The translations under genes were made by a program, and so were the position numbers. The notes below the pieces were generated by a model, which made no database searches, was not told where the DNA came from, and saw only the letters and a list, made by a program, of their open reading frames with translations. 64,000 nt of DNA from NCBI RefSeq assembly GCF_042697365.1, contig NZ_CP137604.1, one strand, 5' to 3'. Positions 8,942 through 16,985 of this stretch are shown here, piece after piece. The stretch's first letter is position 1; the number at the start of each line of letters is the position of its first letter. Source of the stretch: Brucella pseudintermedia (GTDB lineage: Bacteria; Pseudomonadota; Alphaproteobacteria; Rhizobiales; Rhizobiaceae).

Positions 8942-9373
8942 ATGCTTCACCATACGGAAAACTGGCCTTACATGATCACCTTGTCGAAGGGCGCATCAAC
9001 CATGGCGGAGACGCGTGAATTCTTTGATGTCTGGAGCCGCTGGCTTGATGAAGAAAAGCCCTTTATCACGATCCGCCGTTTTTTGGATGAGGATGCCCTT
9101 GTGCATCCCGAAGGTTCGGCGCGTGACGTCAAGCAATGGTTCCAGCACAATGCGCAGCGCATTCGCGAACAGGTGCTGGGGATGGTGAACATCGTGCCGG
9201 AATCTGTTTATGAACAGGCAAACCGCATGGACGCCGAAAAGCTGTTCCGTGTTCCGGCGGGCACATTCTCCAACGTCGATGCAGCGCTGCACTGGCTGGA
9301 GGATCGCGTCGTTCGACCGAACAGTCTTGCTTTTGACAGGGCGGCAATCCGGGGTAAATTGGCAGCATTCTGA
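8942..9373 (+). CDS. Conserved-looking protein of unknown function upstream of a TetR regulator
   Basis: A 143-residue cytoplasmic protein without signal peptide or membrane segment. I do not recognise it with certainty. It starts MLHHTENWPYMITLSKGAS and holds a central RFLDEDALVHPEGSARDVKQW and a late VDAALHWLED. The short ITLSKG strand, alternating strands and helices, and the ALHWLE tail faintly resemble SpoIIAA/STAS-like proteins, but this is only an impression. ATG 8942 follows AGGAGGGG at 8928-8935. A perfect palindrome lies upstream, and the tetR gene starts 17 bases after the stop, so the pair is probably an autoregulated operon. Confidence 0.7.
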   Translation: MLHHTENWPYMITLSKGASTMAETREFFDVWSRWLDEEKPFITIRRFLDEDALVHPEGSARDVKQWFQHNAQRIREQVLGMVNIVPESVYEQANRMDAEKLFRVPAGTFSNVDAALHWLEDRVVRPNSLAFDRAAIRGKLAAF

Positions 9374-9389
9374 AGTTCCGGAGACTGAT

Positions 9390-9995
9390 TTGCCGCCGAC
9401 TGCCATCAAGCCCAAGCCCCGCACCAAGCCGGCCGAAATACGTCGCGACGAACTGATGGCTGCAGCCGAAGCCCTCTTCCTCGAAAAGGGTTTCGCAGCG
9501 ACAAGCGTGGATGAAATCGTGCGTCTGGCAGATGTTGCCAAAGGTACGTTCTATCTGCACTTCCGCAGCAAGGACGACATGCTGGTCGCTTTACGGGAGC
9601 GATTTATCGATGGTTTCTGTGAGGGGCTGGAGCGTCAGCTCGACCAATATCCGGCCGATGACTGGCTCGGAAAGCTGGTAGCGTGGGCCGAGACGGGCAT
9701 TGCCGGCTATCTGGACAATTACAAACTCCACGACATGGTGTTTCATGATTTTCATCCGCCCATGCGGCGCATGAAGCAGGAAAATCCGGCAATCGTCCGG
9801 CTCGATGCATTGTTGAGCGAGGGAAACGCCGCAGGTGCATGGAACATCGCCAATCCGCGCTTGACGGCTGTACTTCTTTTCAATGCGCTGCACGGTGCGG
9901 TCGATGAAATCATCTCCAATCCCGAGATGATGGATCGCACCGAAATGATCGCGGGTGTAAAGGCATTTTTCCTGCAGGCAGTGACATCTCGATAA
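9390..9995 (+). CDS. TetR/AcrR-family transcriptional regulator
   Basis: The 201-residue protein has the standard TetR N-terminal helix-turn-helix: RRDELMAAAEALFLEKGF, then TSVDEIVRLADVAKGTFYLHF at about residues 24-70. The C-terminal helical part would bind an unknown ligand. The likely start is TTG at 9390, preceded by CCGGAG; the first downstream ATG (9456) would remove part of the DNA-binding domain. The gene follows the unknown gene at 8942 by 16 bases and probably represses that operon through the palindrome at 8804-8822. Confidence 0.85.
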   Translation: MPPTAIKPKPRTKPAEIRRDELMAAAEALFLEKGFAATSVDEIVRLADVAKGTFYLHFRSKDDMLVALRERFIDGFCEGLERQLDQYPADDWLGKLVAWAETGIAGYLDNYKLHDMVFHDFHPPMRRMKQENPAIVRLDALLSEGNAAGAWNIANPRLTAVLLFNALHGAVDEIISNPEMMDRTEMIAGVKAFFLQAVTSR

Positions 9996-10060
9996 TACAG
10001 CCAAAGAAAAAGGGAGGCTGATGCCCCCCTTCGTTCATTGCCGAGCTCGGTTCGGCGGAC

Positions 10061-10837
10061 TTATTTCTCCACGAAAGCCTTTTCGATGACGTAATGTCCG
10101 GCTTCGCTCTGGCTGCCTTCCTTGAAACCGCGCTCTTCAAGTATCTGCCTCGTTTCGGCCAGCATTTCCGGGCTGCCGCAGAGCATCATGCGGTCGTCCT
10201 CATGATTGAATTCGGGCAGGCCGACATCGGTGAAAAGCTGGCCCGAACGAATAAGGTCGGTCAGGCGGCCACGATTCTTGTAGGGCTCACGCGTGACCGT
10301 CGGATAGTAGATGAGCTGCTTCGTGACCATTTCTCCGAGGAACTCGTCTTGCGGCAGTTCGTTGGAAATGAAATCCGTATAGGCGAGTTCCGCCACCTGA
10401 CGCACGCCATGAACGAGAATGATCTTCTCGAAGCGTTCATAGGCTTCCAGATCGCGAATGATCGACAGGAACGGCGCGAGGCCGGTGCCGGTCGAGAGCA
10501 GCCAGAGATTTTTACCGGGCTTCAGATTGTCATAGAGCAGCGTGCCGACCGGCTTCTTGGAAAGAATGATCTGGTCGCCAACCTTCAGATGCTGGAGCTT
10601 GGAGGTCAATGGACCGTTCGGCACCTTGATCGAGAAGAATTCCAGGCCGTCTTCATAAAGGCTCGAGGCGATGGAATAGGCGCGGGTGAGCGGCTTGCCG
10701 TTCACTTCCAGGCCCATCATGATGAACTGGCCGCTCTGGAAGCGAAAACCGGGGTCACGCGTCGTGCGGAAGGAAAACAGCGTGTCGGTCCAGTGATGGA
10801 TGTCGGTGACGGTTTCCTGATTGAAGTTGCTGCTCAT
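10061..10837 (-). CDS. fpr: Ferredoxin/flavodoxin-NADP+ reductase
   Basis: A 258-residue FAD enzyme that moves electrons between NADPH and ferredoxin or flavodoxin. The FAD-binding RAYSIASS motif lies near residue 52, the FSIKVPNGPLTSKL segment follows, the NADP-binding STGTGLAPFLS is near residue 115, and the CGSPEMLAET motif is near residue 220. The C-terminus is the short bacterial subclass type (AGHYVIEKAFVEK). The gene is monocistronic on the minus strand downstream of sodB. A perfect FNR/FixK-type box lies 138 bases upstream of its ATG, suggesting control by oxygen. Confidence 0.93.
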   Translation of the reverse strand: MSSNFNQETVTDIHHWTDTLFSFRTTRDPGFRFQSGQFIMMGLEVNGKPLTRAYSIASSLYEDGLEFFSIKVPNGPLTSKLQHLKVGDQIILSKKPVGTLLYDNLKPGKNLWLLSTGTGLAPFLSIIRDLEAYERFEKIILVHGVRQVAELAYTDFISNELPQDEFLGEMVTKQLIYYPTVTREPYKNRGRLTDLIRSGQLFTDVGLPEFNHEDDRMMLCGSPEMLAETRQILEERGFKEGSQSEAGHYVIEKAFVEK

Positions 10838-10974
10838 TTTCGGAACTGTCTCTGTCTTGCTCCTGCACCGCTTGGGAGGACGGCGCCTACGGATGGTCGG
10901 TTGTTTGTCATTGCTGCATTTTGCCCGCAGTCATGCAGCTCCGTGGAGTCTGCATTTCCCGCAGGCAAAACGCT

Positions 10975-10988
10975 TTGATCGCAATCAA
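10975..10988. promoter_or_regulatory. FNR/FixK-type box (anaerobox) upstream of fpr
   Basis: TTGATCGCAATCAA is a perfect match to the TTGAT-N4-ATCAA site of FNR/FixK/FnrN proteins. It lies between the sodB 3' end and fpr; the centre is about 144 bases from the fpr start codon. The same core occurs upstream of ccoN at 54739. Confidence 0.65.
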
Positions 10989-10998
10989 TATCAGCGCG

Positions 10999-11607
10999 TC
11001 ATGCTGCCTTCAGGGTGGCTTCCGCGAATTCGTAATTGGCCAGCTTGTCGAGGAAATTCGTTACATAGTCAGGCCGACGATTACGGAAATCGAGATAATA
11101 GCTATGCTCCCAGACATCAAGTCCTAATAGCGCCTTGCCTTCGCCGGTTGCCAGCGGATTGGAGCCGTTCGGCGTCTTGGTGACCTTGAGCTTGCCATCA
11201 TCGGCCAGAACCAGCCATGCCCAACCCGAACCGAACTGGCCGACAGCCGCCGCCTTGAAAGCTTCCTTGAACTGGTCGACGCCGCCGAAATCCTCAACGA
11301 TCTTCTTTTCCAGCGCGCCCGGAAGACGGCCGCCCGTCGCTGAAAGGTTCTGCCAGAAAAGATTGTGGTTCCAGTGCTGGCCGGCATTGTTGAACACAGG
11401 CGCAAGATCGGCCTTATCCTTGGCGAGGAGAACGATTTCTTCAAGCGACTTGCCCTTGAGCGCGTCGTTCTTTTCAACAAATCCGTTGAGCGCGGTAACA
11501 TAGGCTTGATGATGCTTGCCATGGTGCAGTTCAAGCGTTTCGGTGCCCATGCCGACGCCTTCGAGAGCGTGGGTCGCATAGGGGAGCGGAGGCAGGGTGA
11601 AGCTCAT
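10999..11607 (-). CDS. sodB: Superoxide dismutase, Fe type by residue pattern
   Basis: A 202-residue cytoplasmic Fe/Mn superoxide dismutase that converts superoxide to peroxide and oxygen. Metal ligands are visible: the His in LELHHGKHHQAYV, the His in HWNHNLFW, and Asp/His in DVWEHSYYLDF. The second-shell Gln lies in FNNAGQHWNHN, the position typical of iron enzymes, while the region before the Trp (QFGSGWAWLV) also fits FeSOD. AAGGAG precedes the ATG at 11607. A Cys-rich SufR-like regulator is transcribed divergently 92 bases away, suggesting redox or iron control. Confidence 0.95.
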   Translation of the reverse strand: MSFTLPPLPYATHALEGVGMGTETLELHHGKHHQAYVTALNGFVEKNDALKGKSLEEIVLLAKDKADLAPVFNNAGQHWNHNLFWQNLSATGGRLPGALEKKIVEDFGGVDQFKEAFKAAAVGQFGSGWAWLVLADDGKLKVTKTPNGSNPLATGEGKALLGLDVWEHSYYLDFRNRRPDYVTNFLDKLANYEFAEATLKAA

Positions 11608-11629
11608 TTTGGACTCCTTGGTATAGAAC

Positions 11630-11671
11630 TATCTTGATAATACCGGGCGTTTCGCTTAATTTAGCAAGATA
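11630..11671. promoter_or_regulatory. Inverted repeat in the sodB/regulator divergent promoter region
   Basis: TATCTTG at 11630-11636 and its exact complement CAAGATA at 11665-11671 flank 28 bases between the divergent sodB and SufR-like genes. It is a candidate operator pair or looping site. Support is position and symmetry only. Confidence 0.35.
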
Positions 11672-11699
11672 ATGCTTCTTTAAATCGAAAACAGGCAAT

Positions 11700-12359
11700 A
11701 TGTCAAGGAATGACTTTCTAAATACAGACGCTTCGGGAGCACGTTCGCCCGCTGAACGTATAATGCTTGCGCTGAAGATGCGCGGCGCACAGACGGCGGC
11801 TGCAATCGGCGAGCAGCTCGGAACCACCGGTGAAGCGGTTCGTCAGCAATTGGTGCGCTTGGCGGAAGAAGGTCTGGTCGCCGCGCACTCTGTGTCGCAA
11901 GGCGTTGGGCGCCCGTCGCAATTCTGGGACCTGACCGAGGTCGGCAATAAGCGCTTCCCCGATACGCATGCCGATTTGACGGTGCAGCTTCTCCATTCCG
12001 TTCGCGCCATTTTGGGTGAGGATGCGCTGGATACGCTGATTGCGCATCGGGAGACGGAGACCCGTCGTCAGTATCAGGCGCGCCTGAAAGATCTGTCGCT
12101 GGGCGAGCGGGTGGAACAGCTGGCCGCAATCCGCTCGGCGGAAGGTTATATGGCCGATGCGGAGCGGCAAGAGGATGGTTCCTGGCTCTTTATCGAAAAC
12201 CACTGTCCCATCTGTGCTGCCGTCGACACGTGTCAGGGCTTTTGCCGGGCGGAGCTGCAAGTGTTCAGGGCCGTGCTGGGCCCTGATGTTTCGGTAAACC
12301 GCACCGAGCATATTCTGGCGGGCGCGCGGCGCTGCGCCTACGTTATTTCGGCCGCCTGA
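11700..12359 (+). CDS. SufR/ArsR-like helix-turn-helix regulator with C-terminal cysteine cluster
   Basis: The 219-residue protein has an N-terminal winged helix (residues about 15-85: IMLALKMRGAQTAAAIGEQL, EAVRQQLVRLAEEGLV, GRPSQFWDLTEVG). Its C-terminal half carries C169, C172, C178, C182 and C212, with ENHCPIC and RRCAYV. This layout is that of SufR-like regulators, some of which bind an Fe-S cluster; the C169-X12-C182 spacing resembles that family. It lies divergent to the FeSOD gene, so it may sense iron-sulfur status or oxidants and control sodB. Function beyond family is inference. Confidence 0.8.
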   Translation: MSRNDFLNTDASGARSPAERIMLALKMRGAQTAAAIGEQLGTTGEAVRQQLVRLAEEGLVAAHSVSQGVGRPSQFWDLTEVGNKRFPDTHADLTVQLLHSVRAILGEDALDTLIAHRETETRRQYQARLKDLSLGERVEQLAAIRSAEGYMADAERQEDGSWLFIENHCPICAAVDTCQGFCRAELQVFRAVLGPDVSVNRTEHILAGARRCAYVISAA

Positions 12360-12365
12360 TAATTC

Positions 12366-13796
12366 TCAGCATCGTGCCGTTTGCGGCTGTCTTGCACTGC
12401 GAATGAGAGCGAGTGCCGACACGAATGCAAGGGCTGACAGAACAGCAAAACCGGAGAAAAGCCAGAGTGCGGCATGGGCGGTGCCAGCAAACCCGCCGGG
12501 ATTGGTAAGCCCCGCCATATTGGCGACCATTCCGGCAAGCGCGGCGCCAAGCGCGGTCGTGAAAAGCTGCACCATGGTCACGGAGGCGGAAGCCAGATTC
12601 TGATCCTCCGCGTCGGCACGCTTGAAAATGCGGGTCAGCAAATGCGGCCATGTCAGGCCAACGCCAAAACCGATGACAGCCAGCGCAATACAGATCGGAA
12701 GCAGATCGTACCAATGGCCCGCGCTGCCGGCCGGAATGAGGACTGCCAGCGTTACCATGCCAGCCACCCCCATGACCGGGGCGGCGAGGATAACGCGGTC
12801 GGTTCGTCCGGCGGCGATCCCAGACGACCCGATAGAGCCGAGTGTCCAGCTGCCGCCCATGATGGCTGCCAGATAGCCCGCGACAAGCGGCGACTGGTTA
12901 TGCAGCACCTGAAAGAACAGCGGCACGAAGACTTCGGAACTGGTGACTGACGCGCTGAGGAAGGAAAGCGTCAGATAAAGGGCGCCGAGTTTCCGGATGC
13001 TGAACGAGCCTTGCGGAAGGATACGTCGGCTGGCTTTCTTTTCCACGGCAGCGAGGAGAAGCAGCAGGACGATGGCAAGCGCAACGCCGCCGGCATTCAA
13101 TGCCAGTTCCGATGAAATGCTTCCGGCAGAAACGGCAAGGACGGCAGAAGTCAAAAGGACGAGCTGCGGCCATGCCAGCCGGTCATTGCTGGCGGCGGAG
13201 CCGGATTCGCGCGGCAGCACCGTCATGGCCATGATGGTGAACGCGGCGATCACAGGCGCCAGCGACCAGAAGGCGGCGCGCCACATGCCAAGTTCGGCAA
13301 ATACGCCGCCGATGGCTGGGCCGACGAGTGTGGCCACACCCCACATGCCGGAAACGAGACCAATGGCGCGCGGCCACAGCGCTTCATCGAAAACGATGCG
13401 GATCATGGAATAGGAGAGCGCCAGCATCATGCCGCCGCCAAGGCCTTGTATGGCGCGCCCTGCCAGCATGACGGGCATGGATGGAGCAAGGCCGCAAGTC
13501 AGGGTTCCCGCGGCGAAGATAACCGCTGCGATCAGATAGGCGCTACGCGGGCCCGCTTGCGACAGCAGCCGCGGCACGAGGGCTGAACCAAGGATCGATG
13601 CAGTCACGAACAGCGCCGTGTTCCACGCATAATAATCCATGCCGCCAATGTCGGCGACGACCGTTGGCAGAATGGTGGTGGCGATGAACACGTTGATGGC
13701 ATGAAGCGCCACGCCGCCAACCAGCGTCAGCGATACGATGGCGTTTCTGCCTGCGAACAGGTCTCCCCAACCGGCGGTCGGCTTGTGATCCTGCAT
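12366..13796 (-). CDS. MFS multidrug-type efflux transporter
   Basis: A 476-residue integral inner-membrane protein with about 12-14 hydrophobic helices, starting MQDHKPTAGWGD. The first helices hold LTLVGGVALHAINVFIATTI and TILPTVVADIGG; the loop between helices 2 and 3 and the GRAIQGLGGGMM and GPAIGGVFAE segments are drug-proton antiporter features (DHA group). It ends 6 bases from the SufR-like gene in convergent direction. AAAGGAAAA precedes the ATG. No neighbouring regulator is evident, and the substrate is unknown. Confidence 0.85.
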   Translation of the reverse strand: MQDHKPTAGWGDLFAGRNAIVSLTLVGGVALHAINVFIATTILPTVVADIGGMDYYAWNTALFVTASILGSALVPRLLSQAGPRSAYLIAAVIFAAGTLTCGLAPSMPVMLAGRAIQGLGGGMMLALSYSMIRIVFDEALWPRAIGLVSGMWGVATLVGPAIGGVFAELGMWRAAFWSLAPVIAAFTIMAMTVLPRESGSAASNDRLAWPQLVLLTSAVLAVSAGSISSELALNAGGVALAIVLLLLLAAVEKKASRRILPQGSFSIRKLGALYLTLSFLSASVTSSEVFVPLFFQVLHNQSPLVAGYLAAIMGGSWTLGSIGSSGIAAGRTDRVILAAPVMGVAGMVTLAVLIPAGSAGHWYDLLPICIALAVIGFGVGLTWPHLLTRIFKRADAEDQNLASASVTMVQLFTTALGAALAGMVANMAGLTNPGGFAGTAHAALWLFSGFAVLSALAFVSALALIRSARQPQTARC

Positions 13797-13889
13797 TTTA
13801 TTTTCCTTTGACTGTCAATGTGCGGGCGGGGTCCCAAAGAGCTCGCCCCGAGCATGGAAATGATGGCTACGCCCGAGTCAATAATTTGT

Positions 13890-13903
13890 CAAGCAAATGC
13901 TTG
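13890..13903. promoter_or_regulatory. Short palindrome between MFS gene and polyamine operon
   Basis: CAAGCA-AA-TGCTTG is a perfect 6+2+6 inverted repeat. It overlaps a possible promoter for the downstream leader (TTGTCA at 13886-13891, 17-base spacer, TTAAAT at 13909). It could be an operator for either divergent gene. Confidence 0.35.
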
Positions 13904-13920
13904 GTTAATTAAATTGATGA

Positions 13921-14130
13921 TGCTCCGAAAACGGTAGCAAGCTGTCTTGTCGTCGGGAAGCCCTGTGTCCGGGCAAAGACTTTCAATGAAACCGACAGGC
14001 AAGCAGGAGCGCGAGCGAAGGGGTTCAATTCCACCCAAAAAGCTCTATATGAAGCTCATCCGCTGAAGGCGGGGCAGTAATCCGCGATAGCTTGCGGGAA
14101 ATTTTTTCCCGATAAGGCTGTGGCGGATTT
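13921..14130 (+). ncRNA. Structured 5' leader of the polyamine operon (candidate speF-type element)
   Basis: The plus strand folds by eye into a long stem: 13946-13956 (CUUGUCGUCGG) pairs with 13992-14003 (CCGACAGGCAAG) with one bulged A. An inner hairpin pairs GCCC 13960-13963 with GGGC 13971-13974. A second domain pairs AATCCGC 14079-14085 with GCGGATT 14123-14129 around an inner hairpin, CGGGAAA 14095-14101 with TTTCCCG 14105-14111. Such a leader ahead of a carboxynorspermidine decarboxylase gene recalls the alphaproteobacterial speF motif, known upstream of ornithine-decarboxylase-family genes. I could not run a covariance search, so the class is a guess. Confidence 0.55.
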
Positions 14131-14256
14131 GTGTTTCTGTCACAAGCTTCCTATAAGCCTTCGAATAATTCGGGAAACTACTTGTGTTTTCCTCAACTCG
14201 GCACACCAGCTCTGCTGGTCAGGCCAGATTTCCCCATCGGACGACCCGGAACTGCC

Positions 14257-15354
14257 ATGATCCAGACGCCTTATTACCTGATCGACAAGACCAAGCTGAA
14301 GCGCAACATGGAAAAGGTTGCCTATGTGCGCGAGAAATCCGGCGCCAAGGCGCTGTTGGCGCTAAAATGCTTCGCCACCTGGTCCGTATTCGATCTGATG
14401 AGCGAATATATGGACGGCACGACATCGTCCTCGCTCAACGAAGTGCGTCTTGGTCATGAAAGATTCGGCGGGGAAACCCATGCCTATAGCGTGGCCTATG
14501 CCGATAACGAAATTGATGAAGTGATCAGCCATGCCGACAAGATCATCTTCAATTCAATAGGTCAGCTTGAGCGCTTTGCCGACAAGGCAGCGCATATCAA
14601 GCGCGGTCTGCGCCTCAATCCGGGCGTGTCGTCATCAAGCTTCGATCTTGCCGATCCGGCCCGTCCGTTCAGCCGCCTTGGCGAATGGGATGTGTCGAAG
14701 GTCGAAAAGGTCATGGACCGCGTGACCGGCTTCATGATTCATAACAATTGCGAAAATTCCGATTTCGGTCTTTTTGACAGGATGCTGACCGATATCGAGG
14801 CAAAGTTTGGCTCGCTGCTTCATCGCGTCGAATGGGTCAGCCTTGGCGGCGGCATTCACTTCACCGGCGATGATTATCCGGTCGATGAGTTTTGCGCGCG
14901 CCTCAAGGCATTCTCGGAAAAATTCGGCGTACAGGTCTATCTGGAGCCGGGCGAAGCCTCCATCACCAAGACCACCACGCTGGAAGTGACCGTGCTCGAT
15001 ACGCTGTTCAATGGCAAGAATCTTGCCATCGTCGACAGCTCGATCGAGGCCCATATGCTTGATCTGCTGATCTATCGCGAAAAGGCGAAGATGGCGCCGA
15101 ACAATGGCGAGCACAGCTATATGGTTTGCGGCAAGTCCTGTCTTGCCGGTGATATTTTCGGCGAGTTCACTTTCGACAAGCCGCTCTCCATCGGCGACCG
15201 TCTCTCATTTGAGGATGCGGCCGGTTATACCATGGTCAAGAAGAACTGGTTCAATGGCGTGAAAATGCCAGCCATTGCCGTGCGTGAGCTCGACGGTACG
15301 GTCAAAATTGTCCGCGAATTCGATTATGCGGATTTTGAAGGGTCGCTTTCTTAA
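14257..15354 (+). CDS. nspC: Carboxynorspermidine/carboxyspermidine decarboxylase
   Basis: A 365-residue PLP enzyme of the alanine-racemase-fold decarboxylase group. The PLP lysine is K37 in LLALKCFATWSVF. Further family segments are THAYSVAYADNE, GLRLNPGVS, IHNNCENSDF, EWVSLGGGIHFTG, YLEPGEAS and the late CGKSCLAGDIFGEF. It removes the carboxyl group from carboxyspermidine or carboxynorspermidine, giving spermidine or norspermidine. ATG 14257 fits the family N-terminus; longer in-frame readings to 14131 enter the leader RNA. The next gene encodes the partner dehydrogenase. Confidence 0.92.
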   Translation: MIQTPYYLIDKTKLKRNMEKVAYVREKSGAKALLALKCFATWSVFDLMSEYMDGTTSSSLNEVRLGHERFGGETHAYSVAYADNEIDEVISHADKIIFNSIGQLERFADKAAHIKRGLRLNPGVSSSSFDLADPARPFSRLGEWDVSKVEKVMDRVTGFMIHNNCENSDFGLFDRMLTDIEAKFGSLLHRVEWVSLGGGIHFTGDDYPVDEFCARLKAFSEKFGVQVYLEPGEASITKTTTLEVTVLDTLFNGKNLAIVDSSIEAHMLDLLIYREKAKMAPNNGEHSYMVCGKSCLAGDIFGEFTFDKPLSIGDRLSFEDAAGYTMVKKNWFNGVKMPAIAVRELDGTVKIVREFDYADFEGSLS

Positions 15355-15466
15355 AGATCCTGTTGCGGTATCAGGCCGCAACGAACCCACGTGTTCCGAG
15401 TGAGAAGGCAATCGGGACGTTTAACAGATGGCGGGTAACCGCTGGAAGAGGAAGCATCGACAGAAA

Positions 15467-16708
15467 ATGAAGAAGAACGTTCTCATTATCGGCGCCGGGG
15501 GCGTGGCACAGGTTGTTGCACATAAATGTGCGCAAAACTCTGACATATTGGGCGATATCCATATTGCGTCCCGCACGGTTGAGAAATGCCGCAAGATTAT
15601 CGATAGCGTGCATGAAAAGAAGAGCCTCAAGACCGAGGTGAAGCTGGAAGCGCATGCGCTGGACGCAATGGATATTGAGGCCACCAAGGCTCTGATCCGC
15701 AAGACGGGCGTTCAGATCGTCATCAATGTCGGCTCGGCCTTCCTCAATATGTCGGTTCTTCGCGCCTGTATCGATACGGGCGTGGCCTATATGGACACCG
15801 CGATCCATGAAGACCCGAAGAAGATCTGCGAGACCCCGCCATGGTATGGCAATTACGAATGGAAGCACCTGAAGGAATGTGAAGAGAAGGGCATCACCGC
15901 CATTCTCGGCATCGGCTTCGATCCCGGTGTGGTCAATGCCTATGCCCGCCTTGCTGCCGACGATTATCTGGATGAAGTCAAATCCATCGACATCGTCGAC
16001 ATCAATGCCGGTTCGCATGGCCGCTGGTTCTCGACCAATTTCGACCCGGAAATCAATTTCCGTGAATTCACGGGCACGGTTTATTCCTGGCAGAACGGTG
16101 CTTGGCAGTCGAACAAGATGTTTGAAGTCGGCAAGACCTTCGACCTGCCGGTGGTTGGCCCCAGCAAGGCCTACATGACCGGCCATGACGAAGTGCACTC
16201 ACTCTCCAAGAACTATCCGAACGCGGATGTCCGCTTCTGGATGGGCTTTGGCGATCACTATATCAATGTCTTCACGGTGCTGAAGAATCTCGGCCTTCTG
16301 TCCGAACAGCCAGTCAAGACCGCGGAAGGGCTGGAAGTCGTGCCGCTCAAGGTGGTCAAGGCTGTTCTGCCCGATCCGGCATCGCTTGCGCCCGACTATA
16401 CGGGCAAGACCTGCATTGGCGATTTCGTCAAGGGCACCAAGGACGGCAAGGAGAAGGAAGTCTTCATCTACAACGTTGCCGACCACAAGGACGCTTACAA
16501 CGAAGTGGGTTCGCAGGGCATTTCCTACACCGCTGGCGTTCCGCCGGTTGCGGCTGCGATCCTCATCGCCTCGGGTGAGTGGGACGTGGAGAAGATGGTC
16601 AATGTGGAAGAGCTGAATCCGAAGCCTTTCCTCCACATCCTCAACCAGATCGGCCTGCCATCCCGCATCAAGGATGAGAACGGCGACCGCGCACTGGACT
16701 TTGCGTAA
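15467..16708 (+). CDS. Carboxynorspermidine/carboxyspermidine dehydrogenase (saccharopine dehydrogenase family)
   Basis: This 413-residue NADPH-dependent enzyme condenses aspartate semialdehyde with a diamine to carboxy(nor)spermidine. It begins MKKNVLIIGAGGVAQVVAHK, a Rossmann fold, and holds INVGSAFLNMSVLRACIDTG, GIGFDPGVVNAYAR and PSKAYMTGHDEVHSL, as in the Lys9/CASDH group. An upstream in-frame ATG (15428) would add 13 charged residues without family support, so ATG 15467 is preferred. It follows nspC in the same direction by 112 bases and is closed by a strong terminator. Together they form a spermidine route that needs no S-adenosylmethionine decarboxylase. Confidence 0.9.
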   Translation: MKKNVLIIGAGGVAQVVAHKCAQNSDILGDIHIASRTVEKCRKIIDSVHEKKSLKTEVKLEAHALDAMDIEATKALIRKTGVQIVINVGSAFLNMSVLRACIDTGVAYMDTAIHEDPKKICETPPWYGNYEWKHLKECEEKGITAILGIGFDPGVVNAYARLAADDYLDEVKSIDIVDINAGSHGRWFSTNFDPEINFREFTGTVYSWQNGAWQSNKMFEVGKTFDLPVVGPSKAYMTGHDEVHSLSKNYPNADVRFWMGFGDHYINVFTVLKNLGLLSEQPVKTAEGLEVVPLKVVKAVLPDPASLAPDYTGKTCIGDFVKGTKDGKEKEVFIYNVADHKDAYNEVGSQGISYTAGVPPVAAAILIASGEWDVEKMVNVEELNPKPFLHILNQIGLPSRIKDENGDRALDFA

Positions 16709-16730
16709 ACGCCTTTTGAATGATTAAAGA

Positions 16731-16755
16731 AAACCCTGCTTCGGCGGGGTTTTTT
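16731..16755 (+). terminator. Rho-independent terminator of the polyamine operon
   Basis: AAACCCTGC-TTCG-GCGGGGTTT forms a 9-pair stem (one T-G wobble) with a UUCG tetraloop, continuing into a run of six T. It lies 22 bases after the dehydrogenase stop. Confidence 0.9.
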
Positions 16756-16774
16756 ATTGCGCATTGCTTTGGCT

Positions 16775-16985
16775 GTACTCCGCCGCCTCCGCACCTCAGG
16801 GTGAGGGGTGTGGCGCTCGATAAAGAGGTCAGAAGAGCGGCGGCAAGAAGGTGCGCAGGGTGATTGAGATTCTGGTGATGACGAGTCGAAAATGGTGTTT
16901 TTCGAGAACCGGAGCGGAATGCACTTTGGGTACATGAGCACCGGAAGCGAAGAGAAGCGCCATTTGCAGGCCGTGAGCGCCTGAA
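16775..16985. repeat. Non-coding block resembling dispersed repeat debris
   Basis: Between the terminator and the proline-racemase-family gene there is no convincing gene. The first part (CCGCACCTCAGGGTGAGG at about 16785-16804) resembles the CCTCA...TGAGG arms of the inverted repeat at 43340-43462. The rest reads through short frames on both strands without a ribosome site. I treat it as repeat-derived or gene-remnant DNA. Confidence 0.35.
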
